Positions 36,387 to 44,823 of a DNA stretch of 64,000 nucleotides are shown one piece after another; the first letter of the stretch is position 1; each line of letters opens with the position of its first letter. This DNA comes from Aggregatilinea lenta (GTDB lineage Bacteria; Chloroflexota; Anaerolineae; Aggregatilineales; Aggregatilineaceae). The translations under genes were made by a program, and so were the position numbers. The notes under the pieces are model-generated. The model did not search any database. It was not told where the DNA came from and saw only the letters and a list, made by a program, of their open reading frames with translations. The stretch is taken from the NCBI RefSeq assembly GCF_003569045.1, contig NZ_BFCB01000001.1, forward strand, positions 62,001 through 126,000. Direction: 5' to 3'.

Positions 36387-38036
36387 ATGTTATTGACCCT
36401 CGATCACCTTTCGAAATTCTACGGCGACCGTCAGGTGCTGGACGACGTCTCGCTGACCCTGGACGCCAGGCAGCGCGTCGGGCTGGTCGGCGCGAACGGC
36501 GCCGGCAAATCGACGCTGCTCAAGATCGCGGCGGGCGCGGTCGAGCCGGACGGCGGCAGCGTGTCGCTGGCGTCCGGCGTGCGGCTGGGATACCTGCCTC
36601 AAACGCTGGACGCCCCCGGCGACCAGACGATCGCGGACTTGCTGGACGCCGCCCTGGGCGATCTGCGCGCGCTGGAAGCGTATCTGCGCGACCTGGAAGC
36701 GCGCATGGCGACGGATGACGGCCTGGACGGCATCATGGCGGCCTACGGCGAGGCGCTGGAGCGCTTCGAGCGCCAGGGCGGGTACGACCTCGATCATCAC
36801 CAGGAGCGGGTGCTGCAAGGCCTGAAGCTCGACCACCTGCCGCGCACGCGCACGGTCGGCAGCCTGTCCGGCGGCGAACAGTCGCGGCTGGGGCTGGCGG
36901 TGCTGCTGCTGCAAGCGCCGGACCTGCTGCTGCTCGACGAACCGACCAATCACCTGGATCTGGCCGCATTGACCTGGCTGGAAACGACGTTGGCCGCGTG
37001 GCGTGGGGCGCTGCTGGTCGTCTCGCACGACCGCGCGTTCCTGAACCGCACGGTGAACGTCATCGTGGAGATCGACGAGCACACGCATGCTGCCGTGCGC
37101 TACACGGGCGACTACGACGCCTATCTACGCGCCAAGGCGCAGGCGCGCCGCCGCTGGGAAGAGGACTACGCCCGCCAGCAGGAGGAAATCCGCGCACTGC
37201 GCCTGGAAATGAACACGACCGCGCGCAGCGTAGGCCACAACCGTCCAATGGACGGCGACAAATTCCTGCGCTTTCACAAGAAGACGCGCGTGCAGATCAC
37301 GGTTGCGCGGCGGATGAACAGCGCGGAGGAAAAGCTGCGGCGCATCGAAGAAAACCCTATCCCGGAGCCGCCGGAGCCGCTGCGCTTTGACCCGGACTTC
37401 GACCCGCAGGATCTGAAAAGTCACTGGCCGCTGGCCGTATCGGGGCTGGGCAGGCACTTTGGCGCGCGCTGGGTCCTGCGCGACGTGACGTTCGCGCTCG
37501 GTCCGCGCAGCCGGATCGTGCTCACCGGGCCGAACGGCGCGGGTAAATCGACGCTGCTGCGACTGCTGGCCGGGATCGATGCGCCCGACGAGGGCAGCGT
37601 CACGGTCAACCCGCAGGTGCGCGTCGGCTACCTGGACCAGGGCCAGCCGTTCGCGGAGACGGATCGCAGCGTGCTGGACGTCTACCGCGATGGGACACCC
37701 GGCGAGGAGCAACACGCGATTACCGATCTGCTGGCTTCGGGGCTGTTCCGCTACGAGGAGCTGCGCCAGCCGGTCCGCGAACTGAGCAGCGGCCAGCAGC
37801 GAAAGCTCCAGATCGCGCGGCTGATCGCGGCGCGCGCCAACCTGCTGCTGCTCGACGAGCCAACCAATACAGTCAGTTTCGACGTGCTCGAAGCGCTGGA
37901 AGACGCGCTGCGCGCTTTCCCCGGCCCGGTGATCGCCGCCTCGCACGACCGGCGTTTCATCGAGCGGTTTGGCGGCGAGGTCTGGGCGCTGGATGAGGGG
38001 CGGCTGGTGATGCAGGCGGCAGCGATCTCGACGTGA
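36387..38036 (+). CDS. ABC-F family ATPase (ribosome protection/translation factor type)
   Basis: The 549-residue product has two ABC domains and no membrane helices. Walker A sites are GANGAGKST near residue 35 and GPNGAGKST near 381. Signatures are LSGGEQSRLGLA with LLLLDEPTNHLD, and LSSGQQRKLQIA with LLLLDEPTNTVS. The linker (RRRWEEDYARQQEEIRALRL) is the charged ABC-F linker that reaches the ribosome. The attenuated leader with uORF suggests an antibiotic-inducible resistance-type factor rather than a housekeeping EttA. The second LDEPTN lacks the usual HLD. Confidence 0.93.
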   Translation: MLLTLDHLSKFYGDRQVLDDVSLTLDARQRVGLVGANGAGKSTLLKIAAGAVEPDGGSVSLASGVRLGYLPQTLDAPGDQTIADLLDAALGDLRALEAYLRDLEARMATDDGLDGIMAAYGEALERFERQGGYDLDHHQERVLQGLKLDHLPRTRTVGSLSGGEQSRLGLAVLLLQAPDLLLLDEPTNHLDLAALTWLETTLAAWRGALLVVSHDRAFLNRTVNVIVEIDEHTHAAVRYTGDYDAYLRAKAQARRRWEEDYARQQEEIRALRLEMNTTARSVGHNRPMDGDKFLRFHKKTRVQITVARRMNSAEEKLRRIEENPIPEPPEPLRFDPDFDPQDLKSHWPLAVSGLGRHFGARWVLRDVTFALGPRSRIVLTGPNGAGKSTLLRLLAGIDAPDEGSVTVNPQVRVGYLDQGQPFAETDRSVLDVYRDGTPGEEQHAITDLLASGLFRYEELRQPVRELSSGQQRKLQIARLIAARANLLLLDEPTNTVSFDVLEALEDALRAFPGPVIAASHDRRFIERFGGEVWALDEGRLVMQAAAIST

Positions 38037-38089
38037 CAAACGGGTGAATCGTGCATTTTGGGCAGACCTCACCCCCGGCCCCCTTTCAG

Positions 38090-38307
38090 GGGTAGGTTTT
38101 TAATTCTTGGGAATCGCACGCCAATGCTTAAGCGAGTGATTCACTTTCCAGCGGTTGAAAATCGAGGGTTTCATGCTCTGGTCTTGCCAGTGCTTAAGAC
38201 GGAACCGACCTTAGACCACCCACGATTTCACCGTACTGGAACAACCGCAGGCCCTTGAAAACTCGTGAAAGCTTAAGCCTTCTAGGGCTTCCATAAAAAA
38301 CCTACCC
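38090..38307. mobile_element. MITE-like element
   Basis: GGGTAGGTTTTT (38090-38101) is matched by its inverted copy AAAAACCTACCC (38296-38307). GCTTAAGC words recur about 35 bases inside each end. The 218-base interior codes for nothing. It interrupts a zone of family B repeats (CCCCCGGCCCC on both sides). No clear target duplication is visible. Confidence 0.6.
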
Positions 38308-38310
38308 TTG

Positions 38311-38513
38311 TAAACCCCCGGCCCCTCTCCAATCTGGGTTGGAGAGGGGAGACAAGCACGATCAAGCGAGATCCGTAGGGGCGGGGCTTGCTCCGCCCGT
38401 TTTTCGCCTGTGCGCCGCGAAAAATATGCAGGGGCGTACCGCAATAGGCCCCTACGGGGGATATCAGGGGATTTATAAAAAAGGCAGGGCGGGTTAGAAA
38501 GCCGCCCCTACAA
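38311..38513. repeat. Cluster of dispersed repeats
   Basis: A family B unit is at 38311-38357. A CGTAGGGGCGGGGCTTGCTC palindrome starts at 38374, a family A unit is at 38430-38453, and a GGCAGGGCGGG/CCGCCCCTAC unit is at 38483-38511. No gene is seen. Confidence 0.6.
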
Positions 38514-38556
38514 AGCCTGCGAGAGAGGCCGAGGTGAGGTTTCGACGGAAACCCGG

Positions 38557-39345
38557 TTACCGCAGCCCGCCGTCCTGCACCATCCAGCGCCAGACCCACG
38601 CCATCGACTCGACGTCGGCGCGCTGGTACATGCAGGCGCGTGTCAGCGCGTCGAGGCTCCCGGTGTGCAACCACTCGCGGTAATCCAGAAACGCCGCGAA
38701 CCAGTCGTTGTATCCCGGCCACGGATAGCCCAGATAGGCCGCTACGACCTTGATCGACGTGCTCCCTAGCGGGAAGCTCACACTGCGCTTGACCGTGCCG
38801 TGCAGGTCGTGCAAACGCGCATGGAGGCGGTCGATCACGTCCTGGGGCGCGGTGCTGCGCATGATGGCCGAATCGTAGCCGGTCCAATGGTAGATCGGGC
38901 CAGGGCGCACGGCGGCGGATTCGGCGAAGACCGTCCACACGCTGTCGCTGTCGGGCGCGAGCGTCACGGTTTGGCCATCCAGCAGGGTCACGACCTGCGG
39001 TTCCTCAACGGGCGCGACCAGCGCGATCTGCGTATTGCCATGCTCGTCGCACCAGCCCAGGCACCACGGCGTGCCGTCCTGAAGCGTTTCCAGGTCGAAC
39101 ATCCAGCCGCACTGATCGCAGATCTCCGGCAGCGGGTTGTACCACACCGGCTCGCGAGCCAGCCACGCTCGCGCATTGGCGCGGATCATCGGCGCGGTGA
39201 CCCTGCCGATGCCCCGGACGCGCTGAAGCTCCTCGGCGCTCAAGGCCGCGACCTGCGCCAGCGACGTGATCCCGGCTTCGCGCAGGCCCTCGCGCGTCTT
39301 GCGCGAAACGTTGTAGAGCAGTTCCAGGTGCAGATCGTGTTCCAT
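38557..39345 (-). CDS. RNase H-like (YprB/TM0106-type) nuclease with helix-hairpin-helix
   Basis: The 262-residue product starts with two helix-hairpin-helix units at residues 10-60 (AGITSLAQVAALSAEELQRV, then GIGRVTAPMI). A RecB/RNase H-like exonuclease fold follows: IYHWTGYDSAIMRS, LHGTVKRSVSFPLGSTSIK and the terminal YQRADVESMAWVWRWM typical of the YprB family. CDQCGW may bind metal. Full-length relatives carry an N-terminal PD-(D/E)XK part and helicase, which are absent here. It probably acts on DNA or RNA ends in the cytoplasm. Confidence 0.72.
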   Translation of the reverse strand: MEHDLHLELLYNVSRKTREGLREAGITSLAQVAALSAEELQRVRGIGRVTAPMIRANARAWLAREPVWYNPLPEICDQCGWMFDLETLQDGTPWCLGWCDEHGNTQIALVAPVEEPQVVTLLDGQTVTLAPDSDSVWTVFAESAAVRPGPIYHWTGYDSAIMRSTAPQDVIDRLHARLHDLHGTVKRSVSFPLGSTSIKVVAAYLGYPWPGYNDWFAAFLDYREWLHTGSLDALTRACMYQRADVESMAWVWRWMVQDGGLR

Positions 39346-39356
39346 GTTCTGTCCGT

Positions 39357-40202
39357 TCAGGTGCGCTGGTCGCGCAGGTAGACGAACCAGTAGATCAGCG
39401 CGACGAGCACCGTGCCGCCAATGATGTTGCCGATGGTCACCGGCAGCAGGTTATTGACCAGGAAGTGCTCCCACGTCAGCGAAGACAGGTCCACGCCGCT
39501 GGCCGTCGCCCACGTCACGTCGAACGCCTTGATGAACAGGCCCAGCGGGATGAAATACATATTGGCGACGCTGTGCTCGAAGCCCGCCGCGACGAAGGCC
39601 GTGATCGGAAACACGATCGCCATGATCTTGTCGGTGGTGCTGCGCGCGCTGTAGGTCAGCCACACCGCGAGGCACACCAGCCCGTTGCATAGGATGCCGA
39701 GCGCGACGGCCTGCACGAAGCCATATTGCATTTTGGCCGTGGCGATGCTCAGCACCGTCTTGCCGACCGCGCCGCCGCCAAAGGTGTACTGTTTGCTGAG
39801 CAGCACCAGCACTGCCGTGCCAATCGATCCGGCGAAGTTGCCCGCGTAGACGATGCCCCAGTTGCGCAGGAGCGCGCGCGTGGACACCTTACCGCTGGCC
39901 CACGCCATCACGATCAGGTTGTTGCCCGTGAACAGCTCCGCGCCGCCCACGACGACCAGGATCAGGCCGAGACAGAACACCAGCCCCGTCAGCAGTTTGG
40001 CAACCCCAAACGGCAGCACGCCGGACGTCCCGGCGGCAGTGGTCGTGGCGAACAGCGCCCCCAGGCTGATAAACGCCCCGGCCAGCACCGCCAGCGCGAA
40101 CATGGTGGCCGCACCCATGACGGCCTTTGCCGCGCCGATCGTCTCGGCACGCTGGGCCATTTCGGAGGGCAGCAAAGCATCGATACGAATCTGGTTTTCC
40201 AT
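39357..40202 (-). CDS. focA: Formate/nitrite transporter family channel
   Basis: The 281-residue product has six membrane helices and the FNT signature: KLLTGLVFCLGLILVVVGGA, ELFTGNNLIVMAWASGK, AVALGILCNGLVCLAVW and AAGFEHSVANMYFIPLG. The pore His is in GFEHSVANM. Members form pentamers that conduct formate, nitrite or hydrosulfide. No pflB or nitrite reductase gene lies near, so the substrate is open. It follows the nuclease gene tail to head with 11 bases between. Confidence 0.92.
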   Translation of the reverse strand: MENQIRIDALLPSEMAQRAETIGAAKAVMGAATMFALAVLAGAFISLGALFATTTAAGTSGVLPFGVAKLLTGLVFCLGLILVVVGGAELFTGNNLIVMAWASGKVSTRALLRNWGIVYAGNFAGSIGTAVLVLLSKQYTFGGGAVGKTVLSIATAKMQYGFVQAVALGILCNGLVCLAVWLTYSARSTTDKIMAIVFPITAFVAAGFEHSVANMYFIPLGLFIKAFDVTWATASGVDLSSLTWEHFLVNNLLPVTIGNIIGGTVLVALIYWFVYLRDQRT

Positions 40203-40324
40203 GAAATCCCTTCTTTAAACGGTTTCTTAAGAGACTCAACAGCATCATTATAGGCTGCATAAGCGCCATTCTAGCGCCCCACCAAAGTTTAGAAAATTTT
40301 TACATCCCCTTCATCATTTTATCC

Positions 40325-40353
40325 TTTACACGGGTACCTAAGCGTGGTATAAC
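40325..40353 (+). promoter_or_regulatory. Promoter of the 6S-like RNA
   Basis: TTTACA (40325-40330) and TATAAC (40348-40353) are 17 bases apart, with the predicted start near 40360. Confidence 0.7.
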
Positions 40354-40359
40354 GGGTGT

Positions 40360-40571
40360 CAACCTGCTGTGCCCGTGATCCGCACAGTGTTTTGAGCCAA
40401 CACCCAACCTTTGGGCGTCTAAGTGTTGGCATGGACGCACTAGGATTCGTTCCAAAGCTGATGTGCCAAACGGGCGGCCCACCTGCGAAAGCAGGTTCAA
40501 AAACGTAGCGGCACACGGCATAGCGGGAGGTCTTATCGAGCGCCTTGTTCAATCGAGCAGGGCGCTTTTTT
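40360..40571 (+). ncRNA. ssrS: Non-coding RNA, 6S-like
   Basis: The transcript has its own promoter and ends in a terminator (40539-40571: AGCGCCTTGTTC against GAGCAGGGCGCT, then T6). The two ends pair over 11 positions, 40363-40373 with 40517-40527. Inside are a strong stem GCCAACAC/GTGTTGGC (40396-40430) and a small hairpin ACCTGC-GAAA-GCAGGT on the 3' side (40481-40496). Size, closing stem and 3'-side hairpin next to an open region fit 6S RNA, which sequesters sigma-70 polymerase. The assignment to 6S is inference; the RNA gene itself is better supported. Confidence 0.6.
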
Positions 40572-40730
40572 GCGCGTATCACGCGGAAAAGCACTTGAAA
40601 CTGGTGACTTTCGAGAGCCGATCCGGGCAGGTGACACCGCTACAATGGTAGCGGTAACATCTCTGCAGCCCAACTTCTACGGACGCGTCTCGCCGGCCTC
40701 ATTGTAGTGTGAAGGAATAGATCTGTCGCC

Positions 40731-41837
40731 ATGTCTCGTTCATTTTCCCTGGCCCAAATCGCACGCGAGCACGAAGGCCCCCTGGTCGTCCCGCTGATGG
40801 GCTTCCCCGGCATCCAGATCAACCATTCGTCGCTCAAGCAAAACGAGTTCAACTGGGGCATGCAGTTCTGGACGCTATTCGAGCTGTCGCGCCGCTTCCA
40901 ACCGGACGGTCTGTTCATGTTCATGGATCTCTCCGTCGAAGCCAACGCCTTGGGCCTGCCGGTACGCTTCCCGCTCGACGAGTCGCCGAGCGTCGAATAC
41001 CCGATGGTGCGCACCTCGCAGGACCTCCAGCAGTTTTACATGATCGACGTGCTGACCGACGGGCGGGCACGGGTCTATATCGAGACGATCCGCCTGATGG
41101 CACGCCACCTGAACACCATGCGCGGCGCGTACGTGATCGGGCCGTATACGCTGGCCGGGCTGATGATGGGCGCGACCAACGCGGCGATGGCGACGCTGGA
41201 CGACCCCGACCTGCTGCACGAGGCGCTCAACCTGGCGACGCACGTGATCAACCGCTATGCCAAGGCGCTGGCCGCCGCCGGGGCGGACACGATCGCCATT
41301 CTGGAACCGAGCGGCGTGATGCTTTCCCCGCGCCAGTACCGTGAATTTTCCGGTGAGTACACCCGGCAGATCATCGAGCAGATCGACCAGACGAACGCGC
41401 TGCCGATCCTGCACATCTGCGGCAACACGACGCACCTCGTCAACGAGATGGTCGCCACCGGCGCGCAGGGCCTCAGTCTCGACTCGCTGGTGGACTTCCC
41501 GGCGATTGCCGCGCGCATCCCCTCGGACGTGGTGTTGATCGGCAACGTCAATCCCACGGCGGTCATGGTGGACGAATCGCCCGCAGGCGTCTACGCAACG
41601 ACGCGGACGCTGGTCGAGAGCATGCAGCCGTTCCCCAACTTCATCCTCAGCACCGGCTGCGACCTGCCGCCAGAGACGCCGCTGGCCAACATCCAGGCGT
41701 TTATGGAGGCCGGGCGCGACCTGCCACTGGGCAGCACTACCCCCGCCGACGCGGGCGAGGAAGCCATCGCGGTGATGGACCCCACCCTGTCGGCCATCAT
41801 CCAGGCTGCGGCGGCGCGCGCACTCGAACCGGCGTAA
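40731..41837 (+). CDS. Uroporphyrinogen decarboxylase-superfamily methyltransferase (MtaA/CmuA-like)
   Basis: The 368-residue product keeps the HxCG...C zinc site of corrinoid/CoM methyltransferases: LPILHICGNTTHLVNEM near residue 227 and FILSTGCDLPPETPLANIQ near 308. This marks it as MtaA/CmuA/MtbA-like rather than true HemE. It would transfer methyl groups from or to a corrinoid protein or thiol. No corrinoid protein or methyltransferase partner is in the window. A GCTAC/GTAGC hairpin at 40634-40653 lies in its upstream region. Confidence 0.88.
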   Translation: MSRSFSLAQIAREHEGPLVVPLMGFPGIQINHSSLKQNEFNWGMQFWTLFELSRRFQPDGLFMFMDLSVEANALGLPVRFPLDESPSVEYPMVRTSQDLQQFYMIDVLTDGRARVYIETIRLMARHLNTMRGAYVIGPYTLAGLMMGATNAAMATLDDPDLLHEALNLATHVINRYAKALAAAGADTIAILEPSGVMLSPRQYREFSGEYTRQIIEQIDQTNALPILHICGNTTHLVNEMVATGAQGLSLDSLVDFPAIAARIPSDVVLIGNVNPTAVMVDESPAGVYATTRTLVESMQPFPNFILSTGCDLPPETPLANIQAFMEAGRDLPLGSTTPADAGEEAIAVMDPTLSAIIQAAAARALEPA

Positions 41838-41947
41838 ACACTTTTCGCAGCAATCATTCACAGCGATGTAATATCGAATCGTGAGGATAATCCTCGCGCT
41901 TCGGCTATAGAAGGGATCACAAAAGAAGTGTTTTTAGGGGATGAATT

Positions 41948-42463
41948 ATGGAAGAACTGGGCTTCAAGCATCTAACAGCAGACAATTGGCTACAGATTGA
42001 TGCGGTCACGAAGCTTTTCGTTCGAGGTACTAATGGAGCAAGTATTAAAGGGGAGGAGTGGCTTGAATCTATTCTTCAACCACAGCTGATCGATCCAGTT
42101 CCACATGAAATAGAAAGGCTTTTTGAAGTAGCTCGGGGCGCTCTTGCTTATGGCTATTTCTTTTATCCCATGTATACGCTTGGACTTGAACAGCTATATC
42201 GTGTAGCTGAGTCAGCGGTTGCATATAAATATAAACACTGTGACACGTCTAAGAAAGAGAGGACGTTTAAGAAACGCATCGGATGGCTAACAGAGCAAGG
42301 TTACATATTGGAATGCGATTTCGGATTTTGGGAAGACCTACGTCATGCACGAAATAGTTCTTCTCACCCAGATCGCCAGAGTATTATTATGCCGTTCTCA
42401 GCGATAAAGTTATCGGCGAGAATCGCAGAAAAGATTAATGCTTTGTTCAAAGACGAAATTTAG
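41948..42463 (+). CDS. HEPN-like protein, AT-rich
   Basis: The 171-residue product starts at ATG 41948 with AGGGG upstream. It is helical and ends with LRHARNSSSHPDRQ, which contains R135-N-S-S-S-H140, a match to the RxxxxH active-site motif of HEPN ribonucleases. Base composition is clearly lower in GC than its neighbours, which suggests recent transfer. No MNT partner lies next to it. It may be a lone HEPN/DUF4145-type protein linked to defence, but only the motif and composition support this. Confidence 0.7.
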   Translation: MEELGFKHLTADNWLQIDAVTKLFVRGTNGASIKGEEWLESILQPQLIDPVPHEIERLFEVARGALAYGYFFYPMYTLGLEQLYRVAESAVAYKYKHCDTSKKERTFKKRIGWLTEQGYILECDFGFWEDLRHARNSSSHPDRQSIIMPFSAIKLSARIAEKINALFKDEI

Positions 42464-42524
42464 GCTACTCGATACTCTACTACGAAGAAATGTGTGCTCG
42501 TACTTCGTCAAATTTACGGTTTTC

Positions 42525-42553
42525 TTGATTCCGACTCTGCAAATCGCTATACT
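42525..42553 (+). promoter_or_regulatory. Promoter of the MBL hydrolase gene
   Basis: TTGATT (42525-42530) and TATACT (42548-42553) are 17 bases apart, 47 bases before the ATG. Confidence 0.65.
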
Positions 42554-42600
42554 CACTCTACTCAATACTTTAGAGCCAAATCATCAGGATAGCGCCAGCT

Positions 42601-43446
42601 ATGCAGCGAGAACGTGTCGCAGATGACATCTACGTGTTCACCAGCGAACTCTATGCCCAGGTCACCGCAGGCGCGGTCATCACTTCCGAAGGCGCAATTC
42701 TGATCGATACGCTGGTCTTTCCCGAAGAAGCCCGCGCGATCAAGTCATTTCTTGAAACCCGGCTGAGCTGCCCGGTTCGCTACGTGATCAACACCCACTA
42801 CCACGCCGACCACACCTATGGCACGTGTTTCTTCGAGCACGCCCAGGTTGTCAGTCACGCCAAGTGCTACGACCTGCTGGCAACGCGCGGCCTGGAAGGG
42901 CTGACGCAGGCGCAGCAGAGCACGCCGGAGCTGCGCGACGTCCGGCTTGTGCTGCCGAATCTGGTGTTCGACGCGGGCGTGATGAGCCTTCACCTGGGCA
43001 ACAAGACGCTCGAGCTGTGGCATTCGCCGGGACACAGCCCGGACTCGATCGTGTGTCTGGTCAAGGAAGATCGCGTGCTGTTCGCCGCCGACACACTGAT
43101 GCCCGTGCCGTACTTCGTGGACGGCAGCTACGAGGACTTCATCGCCAGCCTGCACGCGCTGAAGAACGGCGCGTACGAAAACGTCGTGCAGGGGCACGGT
43201 GAAGTGGTGCTACGCGGTGAGGTGGAAGAGAAGATCGACGCGGATCTGGACTATCTGGCGCACATCCGGCGCTACGTCGAGCAGCTCATCGCAGAGCAGC
43301 GCCCGCCCGACGACCTGGACGCACTGACCATCGAAGACTGCGGCAAGAGCCGGATTCCGCTCAACGGGTTAGTGCAGGACCTGCACCGGGGCAATCTGCA
43401 CGCGCTGTATCACCAGCTCCAAACGGAGTGGATCCATACGCTTTAG
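42601..43446 (+). CDS. Metallo-beta-lactamase fold hydrolase
   Basis: The 281-residue product has the MBL metal motif THYHADHTYG with H66, H68, D70 and H71, a later His in SPGHSPDSIVCLV, the bridging Asp in VLFAADTLMPVPYF and a last His in VVQGHGEVV. It resembles the glyoxalase II/SoxH-like group. The substrate is unknown. It is soluble and has no signal peptide. Confidence 0.92.
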   Translation: MQRERVADDIYVFTSELYAQVTAGAVITSEGAILIDTLVFPEEARAIKSFLETRLSCPVRYVINTHYHADHTYGTCFFEHAQVVSHAKCYDLLATRGLEGLTQAQQSTPELRDVRLVLPNLVFDAGVMSLHLGNKTLELWHSPGHSPDSIVCLVKEDRVLFAADTLMPVPYFVDGSYEDFIASLHALKNGAYENVVQGHGEVVLRGEVEEKIDADLDYLAHIRRYVEQLIAEQRPPDDLDALTIEDCGKSRIPLNGLVQDLHRGNLHALYHQLQTEWIHTL

Positions 43447-43487
43447 CGCAGCCCGGCCCCCACATCTCGGACACACGGCAAAAAGAA

Positions 43488-43515
43488 ACGCCCCGTACCG
43501 GATGGTACGGGGCGT
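43488..43515 (-). terminator. Terminator of the cold-shock gene (usable both ways)
   Basis: ACGCCCCGTACC pairs perfectly with GGTACGGGGCGT around loop GGAT. Leftward it is followed by TTTCTTTTT. Confidence 0.85.
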
Positions 43516-43543
43516 TCGATATTCTAGCGGAATAAAGCGTCGG

Positions 43544-43762
43544 TTAGTGACCCTTACGGATCACGCCGCTCGCCTGCGGGCCCTTCTGGCCCTGGGTCAC
43601 GGTGAACTCAACCTGCTCGCCTTCGGTCAGCTCGCGGTAGCCTTCGCCGAGGATCGCGCTGTGGTGCACGAAGACATCTGGTCCACCCTGACGCTCGATG
43701 AACCCAAAACCCTTCTGGGCATTGAACCACTTGACGGTTCCTGTTACACGTTCTTCAGACAT
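43544..43762 (-). CDS. csp: Cold-shock protein (CspA family)
   Basis: The 72-residue single-OB-fold protein carries RNP1 (KGFGFI) and RNP2 (VFVHHSAI). It binds single-stranded RNA/DNA and melts mRNA structure. The promoter lies about 147 bases upstream of the start, giving a long 5' leader such as those that control csp mRNAs by temperature. Confidence 0.97.
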   Translation of the reverse strand: MSEERVTGTVKWFNAQKGFGFIERQGGPDVFVHHSAILGEGYRELTEGEQVEFTVTQGQKGPQASGVIRKGH

Positions 43763-43908
43763 TTGGGGTTTCCTTCCCGATCTTAAAAGAGGTGTTAGAG
43801 TTGTAGGGAGGGAGGTGCTTAAGCCACAAAAATCCGAGGAAGTGTTGACCGTGCACCTGGATCGTTATGATGTGTTACTGTAAACAACCTTCACCACTAC
43901 AAGTTAAT

Positions 43909-43937
43909 AAGATACACGGACTTTACTAAACTGTCAA
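43909..43937 (-). promoter_or_regulatory. Promoter of the cold-shock gene
   Basis: Read leftward, TTGACA (43932-43937) and TATCTT (43909-43914) are 17 bases apart. The 5' leader would be about 140 bases (43763-43902). Confidence 0.75.
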
Positions 43938-44028
43938 TAGGGAGTCTCAATCGTGAATTTTCGCCCATTTGTGGTCCCTCAGTTACGAGGCCTACCGCAC
44001 AGAATCCGGGTGCGGCCTGCGGGTGAAT

Positions 44029-44057
44029 CAAAAAAAAAACCCAGCCGGATGACTGGG
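44029..44057 (-). terminator. Terminator of initiator tRNA-Met
   Basis: Read leftward, CCCAGTC and GGCTGGG form a seven-pair stem with one wobble (44040-44057), followed by a run of about ten T. Confidence 0.8.
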
Positions 44058-44069
44058 GTCTCTTTCGTA

Positions 44070-44141
44070 TAGCGGGGGCAGGATTCGAACCTGCGACCTC
44101 CGGGTTATGAGCCCGACGAGCTGCCACTGCTCTACCCCGCA
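44070..44141 (-). tRNA. Initiator tRNA-Met (CAT)
   Basis: The anticodon CAT is at 44107-44109 within loop CTCATAA. The anticodon stem has the CGGG/CCCG run typical of initiator tRNA. Positions 1 and 72 are both T, so the end pair is open, as initiators require, though the usual mismatch is C-A. The CCA is not encoded. Confidence 0.93.
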
Positions 44142-44157
44142 ACGTGTAACGTGGAGT

Positions 44158-44186
44158 ACTATACCACCCGGATAGAGGCGGGTCAA
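44158..44186 (-). promoter_or_regulatory. Promoter of initiator tRNA-Met
   Basis: Read leftward, TTGACC (44181-44186) and TATAGT (44158-44163) are 17 bases apart, 16 bases before the tRNA. Confidence 0.75.
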
Positions 44187-44298
44187 GGGTGAAAGGCCGT
44201 TCTTATCCGTTGCTAATGAAACGTTTTACAACCAGGCAAAGCAGGGCAAACTAACCAATGCAGATGGTTGGTACGGGCGGTAAGATAGGAGCGTGAGC

Positions 44299-44823
44299 AT
44301 GATGGTGGACCTGCCAGACACGCCTCTGCGCGGCGCGTATTGGGTGCGTCCGGGCCGCCTGCTGGCCGGGCCTTACCCCGGCGCGGCGGCGCACGATCGA
44401 GCGATGGAACGGCTGCGCGCGGTGCTGGCAACAGGCGTAACGTTCTTCCTCGATCTGACCGAAGCGGGCGAGCTGCGCGATTACCGGCTCGACGCGCAAA
44501 CCCTCGCGGCGGCGGAGGCACGGCGCGTGCAGCACCGACGCATGCCGATCCAGGACATGGACGTACCGACGCGGGCGCACATGGCCGACACGCTCGACAC
44601 GCTCGACAACGCGCTGGCCGAGGGGCACGTCGTTTATGTACACTGCCTGGGCGGCATAGGCCGGACGGGCACGGTCATCGGGTGCTGGCTGGCCCGGCAC
44701 GGCATGGACGGATCGGCGGCGCTGGCCGCGCTCGTGCAATTGCGCGGGGGCGACACGGGATCGCCGGAAACGGCAGAGCAACGCTTGATGGTCGCCAGTT
44801 GGCAGGAGGATGCAGCCTTATGA
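44299..44823 (+). CDS. Dual-specificity/tyrosine phosphatase-like protein
   Basis: The product is 174 residues from ATG 44299 (AGGA 8 bases upstream; GTG 44293 is too close to it). The active site VHCLGGIGRTGTVIG is the CX5R P-loop, with a general-acid Asp probably in PIQDMDVPTRAH. It resembles the bacterial family of protein-tyrosine phosphatases acting on proteins or phosphoinositols. Its stop codon overlaps the hisH start in an ATGA, so it is coupled to the histidine genes, which is unusual; a metabolite phosphatase role there is speculation. Confidence 0.85.
   Translation: MMVDLPDTPLRGAYWVRPGRLLAGPYPGAAAHDRAMERLRAVLATGVTFFLDLTEAGELRDYRLDAQTLAAAEARRVQHRRMPIQDMDVPTRAHMADTLDTLDNALAEGHVVYVHCLGGIGRTGTVIGCWLARHGMDGSAALAALVQLRGGDTGSPETAEQRLMVASWQEDAAL

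Noticed and set aside
37125-38072. Leftward open frame opposite the ABC-F gene
   Set aside because: It is an antisense shadow with no domain.
38211-38444. Leftward frame at the MITE edge
   Set aside because: It is composed of repeat sequence and ends in the element; no ribosome-binding site or domain.
40360-40571. Cobalamin riboswitch for the MtaA-like gene
   Set aside because: No B12-box sequence is seen, and the RNA has its own closing stem and terminator 160 bases before the gene.
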